This document shows, piece by piece, positions 46,500-60,000 of a stretch of 64,000 nt of DNA. Numbering within the stretch: position 1 is the stretch's first letter; each line of letters begins with the position of its first letter. The stretch covers positions 80,825,899 to 80,889,898 of the forward strand of contig OY987300.1 in assembly GCA_963920635.1 (NCBI GenBank). Reading direction: 5' to 3'. Source of the DNA: Pseudeuparius sepicola (taxonomy: Eukaryota > Arthropoda > Insecta > Coleoptera > Anthribidae). The position numbers and the translations under genes are program-made. The notes beneath the pieces are model-generated. The model did not search any database. It was not told the origin of the DNA and saw only the letters and a list, made by a program, of their open reading frames with translations.

Positions 46500-49400
46500 T
46501 TAAACTAATTTCCGTGAAAAGAAAAGTCATGCAAGTGAAAATGGCGGTTTTCCCGATTTTTTTAAGTTTTTCGGTCTTGGGGGTGGAAAGGGGTGAAGAC
46601 GAGGTTCGCAAATTCTGATTCTTTGTGGATAGTTGGAATAGGTGGCCTTAAACTAATTTCCGTGAAAAGAAAAGTCATGCAAGTGAAAACGGCGGTTTCC
46701 CCGATTTTTTTACGTTTTTCGGTCTTGGGGGTGGAAAGGGGTGAAGACGAGGTTCGCAGATTCTGATTATTTGTGGATAGTTAGAATAGGTGGCCTTAAA
46801 CTAATTTCCGTGAAAAGAAAAGTCATGGAAGTGAAAACGGCGGTTTTCCCGATTTTTTAAAGTTTTTCGGTCTTGGGGGTGGAAAGGGGCGAAGACGAGG
46901 TTCGCAAATTCTGATTCTTTGTGGATAGTTAGAATAGGTGGCCTTAAACTAATTTCCGTGAAAAGAAAAGTCATGCAAGTGAAAACGGCGGTTTCCCCGA
47001 TTTTTTTACGTTTTTCGGTCTTGAGGGTGGAAAGGGGTGAAGACGAGGTTCGCAAATTCTGATTCTTCGTGGATAGTTAGAATAGGTGGCCTTAAACTAA
47101 TTTCCGTGAAAAGAAAAGTCATGCAAGTGAAAACGGCGGTTTCCCCGATTTTTTTACGTTTTTCGGTCTTGGGGGTGGAAAGGGGTGAAGACGAGGTTCG
47201 CAAATTCTGATTATTTGTGGATAGTTAGAATAGGTGGCCTTAAACTAATTTCCGTGAAAATAAAAGTCATGCAAGTGAAAACGGCCGTTTTCCCGATTTT
47301 TTTACGTTTTTCGGTCTTGGGATTGGAAAGGGGTGAAGACGAGGTTCGCAAATTCTGATTCTTCGTGGATAGTTAGAATAGGTGGCCTTAAACTAATTTC
47401 CCTGAAAAGAAAAGTCATGCAAGTGAAAACGGCGGTTTCCCCGATTTTTTTACGTTTTTCGGTCTTGGGGGTGGAAAGGGGTGAAGACGAGGTTCGCAAA
47501 TTCTGATTATTTGTGGATAGTTAGAATAGGTGGCCTTAAACTAATTTCCCTGAAAAGAAAAGTCATGCAAGTGAAAACGGCGGTTTTCCCGATTTTTTAA
47601 AGTTTTTCGGTCTTGGGGGTGGAAAGGGGTGAAGACGAGGTTCGCAAATTCTGATTATTTGTGGATAGTTAGAATAGGTGGCCTTAAACTAATTTCCGTG
47701 AAAATAAAAGTCATGCAAGTGAAAACGGCCGTTTTCCCGATTTTTTTACGTTTTTCGGTCTTGAGGGTGGAAAGGGGTGAAGACGAGGTTCGCAAATTCT
47801 GATTCTTCGTGGATAGTTAGAATAGGTGGCCTTAAACTAATTTCCGTGAAAAGAAAAGTCATGCAAGTGAAAACGGCGGTTTTCCCGATTTTTTAAAGTT
47901 TTTCGGTCTTGGGGGTGGAAAGGGGTGAAGACGAGGTTCGCAAATTCTGATTCTTTGTGGATAGTTAGAATAGGTGGCCTTAAACTAATTTCCGTGAAAA
48001 GAAAAGTCATGCAAGTGAAAACGGCGGTTTCCCCGATTTTTTTACGTTTTTCGGTCTTGGGGGTGGAAAGGGGTGAAGACGAAGTTCGCAAATTCTGATT
48101 ATTTGTGGATAGTTAGAATAGGTGGCCTTAAACTAATTTCCGTGAAAAGAAAAGTCATGCAAGTGAAAACGGCGGTTTTCCCGATTTTTTAAAGTTTTTC
48201 GGTCTTGGGGGTGGAAAGGGGTGAAGACGAGGTTCGCAAATTCTGATTCTTTGTGGATAGTTAGAATAGGTGGCCTTAAACTAATTTCCGTGAAAAGAAA
48301 AGTCATGCAAGTGAAAACGGCGGTTTCCCCGATTTTTTTACGTTTTTCGGTCTTGGGGGTGGAAAGGGGTGAAGACGAGGTTCGCAAATTCTGATTATTT
48401 GTGGATAGTTAGAATAGGTGGCCTTAAACTAATTTCCGTGAGAATAAAAGTCATGCAAGTGAAAACGGCCGTTTTCCCAATTTTTTTAGGTTTTTCGGTC
48501 TTGGGGGTGGAAAGGGGTGAAGACGAGGTTCGCAAATTCTTATTATTTGTGGATAGTTAGAATAGGTGGCCTTAAACTAATTTCCCTGAAAAGAAAAGTC
48601 ATGCAAGTGAAAACGGCGGTTTTCCCGATTTTTTAAAGTTTTTCGGTCTTGGGGGTGGAAAGGGGTGAAGACGAGGTTCGCAAATTCTGATTCTTTGTGG
48701 ATAGTTAGAATAGGTGGCCTTAAACTAATTTCCGTGAAAAGAAAAGTCATGCAAGTGAAAACGGCGGTTTCCCCGATTTTTTTACGTTTTTCGGTCTTGG
48801 GGGTGGAAAGGGGTGAAGACGAGGTTCGCAAATTCTGATTATTTGTGGATAGTTAGAATAGGTGGCCTTAAACTAATTTCCGTGAGAATAAAAGTCATGC
48901 AAGTGAAAACGGCCGTTTTCCCAATTTTTTTAGGTTTTTCGGTCTTGGGGGTGGAAAGGGGTGAAGACGAGGTTCGCAAATTCTTATTATTTGTGGATAG
49001 TTAGAATAGGTGGCCTTAAACTAATTTCCCTGAAAAGAAAAGTCATGCAAGTGAAAACGGCGGTTTTCCCGATTTTTTAAAGTTTTTCGGTCTTGGGGGT
49101 GGAAAGGGGTGAAGACGAGGTTCGCAAATTCTGATTATTTGTGGATAGTTAGAATAGGTGGCCTTAAACTAATTTCCCTGAAAAGAAAAGTCATGCAAGT
49201 GAAAACGGCGGTTTCCCCGATTTTTTTACGTTTTTCGGTCTTGGGGGTGGAAAGGGGTGAAGACGAGGTTCGCAAATTCTGATTATTTGTGGATAGTTAG
49301 AATAGGTGGCCTTAAACTAATTTCCCTGAAAAGAAAAGTCATGCAAGTGAAAACGGCGGTTTTCCCGATTTTTTAAAGTTTTTCGGTCTTGGGGGTGGAA

Positions 49401-52400
49401 AGGGGTGAAGACGAGGTTCGCAAATTCTGATTATTTGTGGATAGTTAGAATAGGTGGCCTTAAACTAATTTCCCTGAAAAGAAAAGTCATGCAAGTGAAA
49501 ACGGCGGTTTTCCCGATTTTTTAAAGTTTTTCGGTCTTGGGGGTGGAAAGGGGTGAAGACGAGGTTCGCAAATTCTGATTATTTGTGGATAGTTAGAATA
49601 GGTGGCCTTAAACTAATTTCCGTGAAAATAAAAGTCATGCAAGTGAAAACGGCCGTTTTCCCGATTTTTTTACGTTTTTCGGTCTTGAGGGTGGAAAGGG
49701 GTGAAGACGAGGTTCGCAAATTCTGATTCTTCGTGGATAGTTAGAATAGGTGGCCTTAAACTAATTTCCGTGAAAATAAAAGTCATGCAAGTGAAAACGG
49801 CCGTTTTCCCGTTTTTTTTACGTTTTTCGGTCTTGGGGGTGGAAAGGGGTGAAGACGAGGTTCGCAAATTCTGATTCTTCGTGGATAGTTAGAATAGGTG
49901 GCCTTAAACTAATTTCCCTGAAAAGAAAAGTCATGCAAGTGAAAACGGCGGTTTTCCCGATTTTTTAAAGTTTTTCGGTCTTGGGGGTGGAAAGGGGTGA
50001 AGACGAGGTTCGCAAATTCTGATTCTTTGTGGATAGTTAGAATAGGTGGCCTTAAACTAATTTCCGTGAAAATAAAAGTCATGCAAGTGAAAACGGCCGT
50101 TTTCCCGATTTTTTTAGGTTTTTCGGTCTTGGGGGTGGAAAGGGGTGAAGACGAGGTTCGCAAATTCTGATTCTTTGTGGATAGTTAGAATAGGTGGCCT
50201 TAAACTAATTTAATAATAATAATAGTGTCTTTATTCATTGGTATAAGCATAGTGACAAATACATTTTCAATGATGGCGGCGTTCATACAAATGCTCTTCC
50301 ACGCAACCATCTAATTTCCGTGAAAAGAAAAGTCATGCAAGTGAAAACGGCGGTTTTCCCGATTTTTTTAAGTTTTTCGGTCTTGGGGGTGGAAAGGGGT
50401 GAAGACGAGGTTCGCAAATTCTGATTCTTTGTGGATAGTTAGAATAGGTGGCCTTAAACTAATTTCCGTGAAAAGAAAAGTCATCCAAGTGAAAACGGCG
50501 GTTTTCCCGATTTTTTAAGTTTTTCGGTCTTGGGGGTGGAAAGGGGTGAAGACGAAGTTCGCAAATTCTGATTCTTTGTGGATAGTTAGAATAGGTGGCC
50601 TTAAACTAATTTCCGTGAAAAGAAAAGTCATGCAAGTGAAAACGGCGGTTTACCCGATTTTTTTACGTTTTTCGGTCTTGGGGGTGGAAAGGGGTGAAGA
50701 CGAGGTTCGCAAATTCTGATTATTTGTGGATAGTTAGAATAGGTGGCCTTTAACTAATTTCCGTGAAAAGAAAAGTCATGCAAGTGAAAACGGCGGTTTC
50801 CCCGATTTTTTTACGTTTTTCGGTCTTGAGGGTGGAAAGGGGTGAAGACGAGGTTCGCAAATTCTGATTCTTCGTGAATAGTTAGAATAGGTGGCCTTAA
50901 ACTAATTTCCGTGAAAAGAAAAGTCATGCAAGTGAAAACGGCGGTTTCCCCGATTTTTTTACGTTTTTCGGTCTTGGGGGTGGAAAGGGGTGAAGACGAG
51001 GTTCGCAAATTCTGATTATTTGTGGATAGTTAGAATAGGTGGCCTTAAACTAATTTCCGTGAAAATAAAAGTCATGCAAGTGAAAACGGCCGTTTTCAAG
51101 ATTTTTTACGTTTTTCGGTCTTGGGGGTGGAAAGGGGTGAAGACGAGGTTCGCAAATTCTGATTCTTCGTGGATAGTTAGAATAGGTGGCCTTAAACTAA
51201 TTTCCCTGAAAAGAAAAGTCATGCAAGTGAAAACGGCGGTTTTCCCGATTTTTTAAAGTTTTTCGGTCTTGGGGGTGGAAAGGGGTGAAGACGAGGTTCG
51301 CAAATTCTGATTCTTTGTGGATAGTTAGAATAGCTGGCCTTAAACTAATTTCCGTGAAAAGAAAAGTCATGCAAGTGAAAATGGCGGTTTTCCCGATTTT
51401 TTTAAGTTTTTCGGTCTTGGGGGTGGAAAGGGGTGAAGACGAGGTTCGCAAATTCTGATTCTTTGTGGATAGTTGGAATAGGTGGCCTTAAACTAATTTC
51501 CGTGAAAAGAAAAGTCATGCAAGTGAAAACGGCGGTTTCCCCGATTTTTTTACGTTTTTCTGTCTTGGGGGTGGAAAGGGGTGAAGACGTGGTTCGCAAA
51601 TTCTGATTATTTGTGGATAGTTAGAATAGGTGGCCTTAAACTAATTTCCGTGAAAAGAAAAGTCATGCAAGTGAAAACGGCGGTTTTCCCGATTTTTTAA
51701 AGTTTTTCGGTCTTGGGGGTGGAAAGGGGTGAAGACGAGGTTCGCAAATTCTGATTCTTTGTGGATAGTTAGAATAGGTGGCCTTAAACTAATTTCCGTG
51801 AAAAGAAAAGTCATGCAAGTGAAAACGGCGGTTTTCCCGATTTTTTTAAGTTTTTCGGTCTTGGGGGTGGAAAGGGGTGAAGACGAGGTTCGCAAATTCT
51901 GATTCCTTGTGGATAGTTAGAATAGGTGGCCTTAAACTAATTTCCGTGAAAAGAAAAGTCATGCAAGTGAAAACGGCGGTTTTCCCGATTTTTTAAGTTT
52001 TTCGGTCTTGGGGGTGGAAAGGGGTGAAGACGAAGTTCGCAAATTCTGATTCTTTGTGGATAGTTAGAATAGGTGGCCTTAAACTAATTTCCGTGAAAAG
52101 AAAAGTCATGCAAGTGAAAACGGCGGTTTTCCCGATTTTTTTAAGTTTTTCGGTCTTGGGGGTGGAAAGGGGTGAAGACGAGGTTCGCAAATTCTGATTC
52201 TTTGTGGATAGTTTGAATAGGTGGCCTTAAACTAATTTCCGTGAAAATAAAAGTCATGCAAGTGAAAACGGGTGTTTTCCCGATTTTTTTACGTTTTTCG
52301 GTCTTGGGGGTGGAAAGGGGTGAAGACGAGGTTCGCAAATTCTGATTCTTTGTGGATAGTTAGAATAGGTGGCCTTAAACTAATTTCCGTGAAAATAAAA

Positions 52401-53300
52401 GTCATGCAAGTGAAAACGGCTGTTTTCCCGATTTTTTTAAGTTTTTCGGTCTTGGGGGTGGAAAGGGGTGAAGACGAGGTTCGCAAATTCTGATTCTTCG
52501 TGGATAGTTAGAATAGGTGGCCTTAAACTAATTTCCCTGAAAAGAAAAGTCATGCAAGTGAAAACGGCGGTTTTCCCGATTTTTTAAAGTTTTTCGGTCT
52601 TGGGGGTGGAAAGGGGTGAAGACGAGGTTCGCAAATTCTGATTCTTTGTGGATAGTTAGAATAGGTGGCCTTAAACTAATTTCCGTGAAAATAAAAGTCA
52701 TGCAAGTGAAAACGGCCGTTTTCCCGATTTTTTTAGGTTTTTCGGTCTTGGGGGTGGAAAGGGGTGAAGACGAGGTTCGCAAATTCTGATTCTTTGTGGA
52801 TAGTTAGAATAGGTGGCCTTAAACTAATTTCCGTGAAAAGAAAAGTCATGCAAGTGAAAACGGCGGTTTCCCCGATTTTTTTACGTTTTTCGGTCTTGGG
52901 GGTGGAAAGGGGTGAAGACGAGGTTCGCAAATTCTGATTATTTGTGGATAGTTAGAATAGGTGGCCTTAAACTAATTTCCGTGAAAAGAAAAGTCATGCA
53001 AGTGAAAACGGCGGTTTCCCCGATTTTTTTACGTTTTTCGGTCTTGGGGGTGGAAAGGGGTGAAGACGAGGTTCGCAAATTCTGATTATTTGTGGATAGT
53101 TAGAATAGGTGGCCTTAAACTAATTTCCGTGAAAAGAAAAGTCATGCAAGTGAAAACGGCGGTTTCCCCGATTTTTTTACGTTTTTCGGTCTTGGGGGTG
53201 GAAAGGGGTGAAGACGAGGTTCGCAAATTCTGATTATTTGTGGATAGTTAGAATAGGTGGCCTTAAACTAATTTCCGTGAAAATAAAAGTCATGCAAGTG
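46500..53300 (-). repeat. Large duplicated satellite block 3
   Basis: It matches block 2 at an offset of 15,049 bp (46.8-47.5 kb) and then 14,753 bp (49.7-52.3 kb), again two monomers different. It carries GTCATGGAAGTG, TTGGGATTGG and the 99-bp insertion. It has private variants shared only with block 4, such as GTTTTCAAGATTTTTTACG near 51095. Confidence 0.7.
50212..50310 (-). mobile_element. LINE-like insertion in satellite, copy 3
   Basis: Same 99 bp and same target-site duplication as the earlier copies, 14,753 bp beyond copy 2. The monomers downstream share the GTCATCCAAG variant with copies 1 and 2. Confidence 0.75.
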
Positions 53301-56140
53301 AAAACGGCCGTTTTCCCGATTTTTTTACGTTTTTCGGTCTTGGGGTTGGAAAGGGGTGAAGACGAGGTTCGCAAATTCTGATTCTTCGTGGATAGTTAGA
53401 ATAGGTGGCCTTAAACTAATTTCCCTGAAAAGAAAAGTCATGCAAGTGAAAACGGCGGTTTTCCCGATTTTTTAAAGTTTTTCGGTCTTGGGGGTGGAAA
53501 GGGGTGAAGACGAGGTTCGCAAATTCTGATTCTTTGTGGATAGTTAGAATAGGTGGCCTTAAACTAATTTCCGTGAAAATAAAAGTCATGCAAGTGAAAA
53601 CGGCCGTTTTCCCGATATTTTTAGGTTTTTCGGTCTTGGGGGTCGAAAGGGGTGAAGACGAGGTTCGCAAATTCTGATTCTTTGTGGATAGTTAGAATAG
53701 GTGGCCTTAAACTAATTTCCGTGAAAATAAAAGTCATGCAAGTGAAAACGGCCGTTTTCCCGATTTTTTTAGGTTTTTCGGTCTTGGGGGTGGAAAGGGG
53801 TGAAGACGAGGTTCGCAAATTCTGATTCTTTGTGGATAGTTAGAATAGGTGGCCTTAAACTAATTTCCGTGAAAAGAAAAGTCATGCAAGTGAAAACGGC
53901 GGTTTTCCCGATTTTTTTAAGTTTTTCGGTCTTGAGGGTGGAAAGGGGTGAAGACGAGGTTCGCAAATTCTGATTCTTTGTGGATAGTTAGAATAGGTGG
54001 CCTTAAACTAATTTCCGTGAAAAGAAAAGTCATGCAAGTGAAAACGGCGGTTTCCCCGATTTTTTTACGTTTTTCGGTCTTGGGGGTGGAAAGGGGTGAA
54101 GACGAGGTTCGCAAATTCTGATTATTTGTGGATAGTTAGAATAGGTGGCCTTAAACTAATTTCCGTGAAAAGAAAAGTCATGCAAGTGAAAACGGCGGTT
54201 TTCCCGATTTTTTAAAGTTTTTCGGTCTTGGGGGTGGAAAGGGGTGAAGACGAGGTTCGCAAATTCTGATTCTTTGTGGATAGTTAGAATAGGTGGCCTT
54301 AAACTAATTTCCGTGAAAAGAAAAGTCATGCAAGTGAAAACGGCGGTTTTCCCGATTTTTTTACGTTTTTCGGTCTTGGGGGTGGAAAGGGGTGAAGGCG
54401 AGGTTCGCAAATTCTGATTATGTGTAGATAGTTAGAATAGGTGGCCTTAAACTAATTTCCGTGAAAAGAAAAGTCATGCAAGTGAAAACGGCGGTTTTCC
54501 CGATTTTTTAAAGTTTTTCGGTCTTGGGGGTGGAAAGGGGTGAAGACGAGGTTCGCAAATTCTGATTCTTTGTGGATAGTTAGAATAGGTGGCCTTAAAC
54601 TAATTTCCGTGAAAAGAAAAGTCATGCAAGTGAAAACGGCGGTTTCCCCGATTTTTTTACGTTTTTCGGTCTTGGGGGTGGAAAGGGGTGAAGACGAGGT
54701 TCGCAAATTCTGATTATTTGTGGATAGTTAGAATAGGTGGCCTTAAACTAATTTCCGTGAAAATAAAAGTCATGCAAGTGAAAACGGCCGTTTTCCCGAT
54801 TTTTTTACGTTTTTCGGTCTTGGGGTTGGAAAGGGGTGAAGACGAGGTTCGCAAATTCTGATTCTTCGTGGATAGTTAGAATAGGTGGCCTTAAACTAAT
54901 TTCCCTGAAAAGAAAAGTCATGCAAGTGAAAACGGCGGTTTTCCCGATTTTTTAAAGTTTTTCGGTCTTGGGGGTGGAAAGGGGTGAAGACGAGGTTCGC
55001 AAATTCTGATTCTTTGTGGATAGTTAGAATAGGTGGCCTTAAACTAATTTCCGTGAAAATAAAAGTCATGCAAGTGAAAACGGCCGTTTTCCCGATATTT
55101 TTAGGTTTTTCGGTCTTGGGGGTCGAAAGGGGTGAAGACGAGGTTCGCAAATTCTGATTCTTTGTGGATAGTTAGAATAGGTGGCCTTAAACTAATTTCC
55201 GTGAAAATAAAAGTCATGCAAGTGAAAACGGCCGTTTTCCCGATTTTTTTAGGTTTTTCGGTCTTGGGGGTGGAAAGGGGTGAAGACGAGGTTCGCAAAT
55301 TCTGATTCTTTGTGGATAGTTAGAATAGGTGGCCTTAAACTAATTTCCGTGAAAAGAAAAGTCATGCAAGTGAAAACGGCGGTTTTCCCGATTTTTTTAA
55401 GTTTTTCGGTCTTGAGGGTGGAAAGGGGTGAAGACGAGGTTCGCAAATTCTGATTCTTTGTGGATAGTTAGAATAGGTGGCCTTAAACTAATTTCCGTGA
55501 AAAGAAAAGTCATGCAAGTGAAAACGGCGGTTTCCCCGATTTTTTTACGTTTTTCGGTCTTGGGGGTGGAAAGGGGTGAAGACGAGGTTCGCAAATTCTG
55601 ATTATTTGTGGATAGTTAGAATAGGTGGCCTTAAACTAATTTCCGTGAAAAGAAAAGTCATGCAAGTGAAAACGGCGGTTTTCCCGATTTTTTAAAGTTT
55701 TTCGGTCTTGGGGGTGGAAAGGGGTGAAGACGAGGTTCGCAAATTCTGATTCTTTGTGGATAGTTAGAATAGGTGGCCTTAAACTAATTTCCGTGAAAAG
55801 AAAAGTCATGCAAGTGAAAACGGCGGTTTTCCCGATTTTTTTACGTTTTTCGGTCTTGGGGGTGGAAAGGGGTGAAGGCGAGGTTCGCAAATTCTGATTA
55901 TGTGTAGATAGTTAGAATAGGTGGCCTTAAACTAATTTCCGTGAAAAGAAAAGTCATGCAAGTGAAAACGGCGGTTTTCCCGATTTTTTAAAGTTTTTCG
56001 GTCTTGGGGGTGGAAAGGGGTGAAGACGAGGTTCGCAAATTCTGATTCTTTGTGGATAGTTAGAATAGGTGGCCTTAAACTAATTTCCGTGAAAAGAAAA
56101 GTCATGCAAGTGAAAACGGCGGTTTCCCCGATTTTTTTAC
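53270..56140 (-). repeat. Two tandem copies of a 10-monomer unit (1,480 bp)
   Basis: TTGGGGTTGG at 53340 and 54820, GATATTTTTAGG with GGGGGTCGAAAGG at about 53615 and 55095, and GAAGGCGAGG at about 54394 and 55874 are each offset by 1,480 bp. Rows between these points are identical by eye. The copies part at about 54670 against 56150 (GGGGGTGG against GAGGGTGG). Confidence 0.8.
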
Positions 56141-57049
56141 GTTTTTCGGTCTTGAGGGTGGAAAGGGGTGAAGACGAGGTTCGCAAATTCTGATTCTTCG
56201 TGGATAGTTAGAATAGGTGGCCTTAAACTAATTTCCGTGAAAAGAAAAGTCATGCAAGTGAAAACGGCGGTTTCCCCGATTTTTTTACGTTTTTCGGTCT
56301 TGGGGGTGGAAAGGGGTGAAGACGAGGTTCGCAAATTCTGATTCTTTGTGGATAGTTAGAATAGGTGGCCTTAAACTAATTTCCGTGAAAAGAAAAGTCA
56401 TGCAAGTGAAAACGGCGGTTTTCCCGATTTTTTTACGTTTTTCGGTCTTGGGGGTGGAAAGGGGTGAAGACGAGGTTCGCAAATTCTGATTATTTGTGGA
56501 TAGTTAGAATAGGTGGCCTTAAACTAATTTCCGTGAAAAGAAAAGTCATGCAAGTGAAAACGGCGGTTTTCCCGATTTTTTAAAGTTTTTCGGTCTTGGG
56601 GGTGGAAAGGGGTGAAGACGAGGTTCGCAAATTCTGATTCTTTGTGGATAGTTAGAATAGGTGGCCTTAAACTAATTTCCGTGAAAATAAAAGTCATGCA
56701 AGTGAAAACGGCCGTTTTCCCGATTTTTTTAGGTTTTTCGGTCTTGGGGGTGGAAAGGGGTGAAGACGAGGTTCGCAAATTCTGATTCTTTGTGGATAGT
56801 TAGAATAGGTGGCCTTAAACTAATTTCCGTGAAAAGAAAAGTCATGCAAGTGAAAACGGCGGTTTTCCCGATTTTTTTAAGTTTTTCGGTCTTGGGGGTG
56901 GAAAGGGGTGAAGACGAGGTTCGCAAATTCTGATTCTTTGTGGATAGTTAGAATAGGTGGCCTTAAACTAATTTCCGTGAAAAGAAAAGTCATGCAAGTG
57001 AAAACGGCGGTTTTCCCGATTTTTTTACGTTTTTCGGTCTTGGGGGTGG

Positions 57050-60000
57050 AAAGGGGTGAAGGCGAGGTTCGCAAATTCTGATTATGTGTAGATAGTTAGA
57101 ATAGGTGGCCTTAAACTAATTTCCGTGAAAAGAAAAGTCATGCAAGTGAAAACGGCGGTTTTCCCGATTTTTTAAAGTTTTTCGGTCTTGGGGGTGGAAA
57201 GGGGTGAAGACGAGGTTCGCAAATTCTGATTCTTTGTGGATAGTTAGAATAGGTGGCCTTAAACTAATTTCCGTGAAAAGAAAAGTCATGCAAGTGAAAA
57301 CGGCGGTTTCCCCGATTTTTTTACGTTTTTCGGTCTTGAGGGTGGAAAGGGGTGAAGACGAGGTTCGCAAATTCTGATTCTTCGTGGATAGTTAGAATAG
57401 GTGGCCTTAAACTAATTTCCGTGAAAAGAAAAGTCATGCAAGTGAAAACGGCGGTTTCCCCGATTTTTTTACGTTTTTCGGTCTTGGGGGTGGAAAGGGG
57501 TGAAGACGAGGTTCGCAAATTCTGATTATTTGTGGATAGTTAGAATAGGTGGCCTTAAACTAATTTCCGTGAAAAGAAAAGTCATGCAAGTGAAAACGGC
57601 GGTTTTCCCGATTTTTTAAAGTTTTTCGGTCTTGGGGGTGGAAAGGGGTGAAGACGAGGTTCGCAAATTCTGATTCTTTGTGGATAGTTAGAATAGGTGG
57701 CCTTAAACTAATTTCCGTGAAAATAAAAGTCATGCAAGTGAAAACGGCCGTTTTCCCGATTTTTTTAGGTTTTTCGGTCTTGGGGGTGGAAAGGGGTGAA
57801 GACGAGGTTCGCAAATTCTGATTCTTTGTGGATAGTTAGAATAGGTGGCCTTAAACTAATTTCCGTGAAAAGAAAAGTCATGCAAGTGAAAACGGCGGTT
57901 TTCCCGATTTTTTTAAGTTTTTCGGTCTTGGGGGTGGAAAGGGGTGAAGACGAGGTTCGCAAATTCTGATTCTTTGTGGATAGTTAGAATAGGTGGCCTT
58001 AAACTAATTTCCGTGAAAAGAAAAGTCATGTAAGTGAAAACGGCGGTTTCCCCGATTTTTTTACGTTTTTCGGTCTTGGGGGTGGAAAGGGGTGAAGACG
58101 AGGTTCGCAAATTCTGATTCTTCGTGGATAGTTAGAATAGGTGGCCTTAAACTAATTTCCCTGAAAAGAAAAGTCATGCAAGTGAAAACGGCGGTTTTCC
58201 CGATTTTTTAAAGTTTTTCGGTCTTGGGGGTGGAAAGGGGTGAAGACGAGGTTCGCAAATTCTGATTCTTTGTGGATAGTTAGAATAGGTGGCCTTAAAC
58301 TAATTTCCGTGAAAAGAAAAGTCATGCAAGTGAAAACGGCGGTTTCCCCGATTTTTTTACGTTTTTCGGTCTTGGGGGTGGAAAGGGGTGAAGACGAGGT
58401 TCGCAAATTCTGATTATTTGTGGATAGTTAGAATAGGTGGCCTTAAACTAATTTCCGTGAAAAGAAAAGTCATGCAAGTGAAAACGGCGGTTTTCCCGAT
58501 TTTTTTACGTTTTTCGGTCTTGGGGGTGGAAAGGGGTGAAGGCGAGGTTCGCAAATTCTGATTATGTGTAGATAGTTAGAATAGGTGGCCTTAAACTAAT
58601 TTCCGTGAAAAGAAAAGTCATGCAAGTGAAAACGGCGGTTTTCCCGATTTTTTAAAGTTTTTCGGTCTTGGGGGTGGAAAGGGGTGAAGACGAGGTTCGC
58701 AAATTCTGATTCTTTGTGGATAGTTAGAATAGGTGGCCTTAAACTAATTTCCGTGAAAAGAAAAGTCATGCAAGTGAAAACGGCGGTTTCCCCGATTTTT
58801 TTACGTTTTTCGGTCTTGAGGGTGGAAAGGGGTGAAGACGAGGTTCGCAAATTCTGATTCTTCGTGGATAGTTAGAATAGGTGGCCTTAAACTAATTTCC
58901 GTGAAAAGAAAAGTCATGCAAGTGAAAACGGCGGTTTCCCCGATTTTTTTACGTTTTTCGGTCTTGGGGGTGGAAAGGGGTGAAGACGAGGTTCGCAAAT
59001 TCTGATTATTTGTGGATAGTTAGAATAGGTGGCCTTAAACTAATTTCCGTGAAAAGAAAAGTCATGCAAGTGAAAACGGCGGTTTTCCCGATTTTTTAAA
59101 GTTTTTCGGTCTTGGGGGTGGAAAGGGGTGAAGACGAGGTTCGCAAATTCTGATTCTTTGTGGATAGTTAGAATAGGTGGCCTTAAACTAATTTCCGTGA
59201 AAATAAAAGTCATGCAAGTGAAAACGGCCGTTTTCCCGATTTTTTTAGGTTTTTCGGTCTTGGGGGTGGAAAGGGGTGAAGACGAGGTTCGCAAATTCTG
59301 ATTCTTTGTGGATAGTTAGAATAGGTGGCCTTAAACTAATTTCCGTGAAAAGAAAAGTCATGCAAGTGAAAACGGCGGTTTTCCCGATTTTTTTAAGTTT
59401 TTCGGTCTTGGGGGTGGAAAGGGGTGAAGACGAGGTTCGCAAATTCTGATTCTTTGTGGATAGTTAGAATAGGTGGCCTTAAACTAATTTCCGTGAAAAG
59501 AAAAGTCATGCAAGTGAAAACGGCGGTTTCCCCGATTTTTTTACGTTTTTCGGTCTTGGGGGTGGAAAGGGGTGAAGACGAGGTTCGCAAATTCTGATTC
59601 TTCGTGGATAGTTAGAATAGGTGGCCTTAAACTAATTTCCCTGAAAAGAAAAGTCATGCAAGTGAAAACGGCGGTTTTCCCGATTTTTTAAAGTTTTTCG
59701 GTCTTGGGGGTGGAAAGGGGTGAAGACGAGGTTCGCAAATTCTGATTCTTTGTGGATAGTTAGAATAGGTGGCCTTAAACTAATTTCCGTGAAAAGAAAA
59801 GTCATGCAAGTGAAAACGGCGGTTTCCCCGATTTTTTTACGTTTTTCGGTCTTGGGGGTGGAAAGGGGTGAAGACGAAGTTCGCAAATTCTGATTATTTG
59901 TGGATAGTTAGAATAGGTGGCCTTAAACTAATTTCCGTGAAAAGAAAAGTCATGCAAGTGAAAACGGCGGTTTTCCCGATTTTTTAAAGTTTTTCGGTCT
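57050..60000 (-). repeat. Second pair of 10-monomer units (1,480 bp)
   Basis: GAAGGCGAGG with GATTATGTGTAGATAG at about 57058 and 58538 marks two copies offset by 1,480 bp. They remain aligned to about 58380 and 59860, where one base differs (GAGGTTCGC against GAAGTTCGC). A period of 1,184 bp (8 monomers) separates this pair from the preceding one. Confidence 0.75.
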
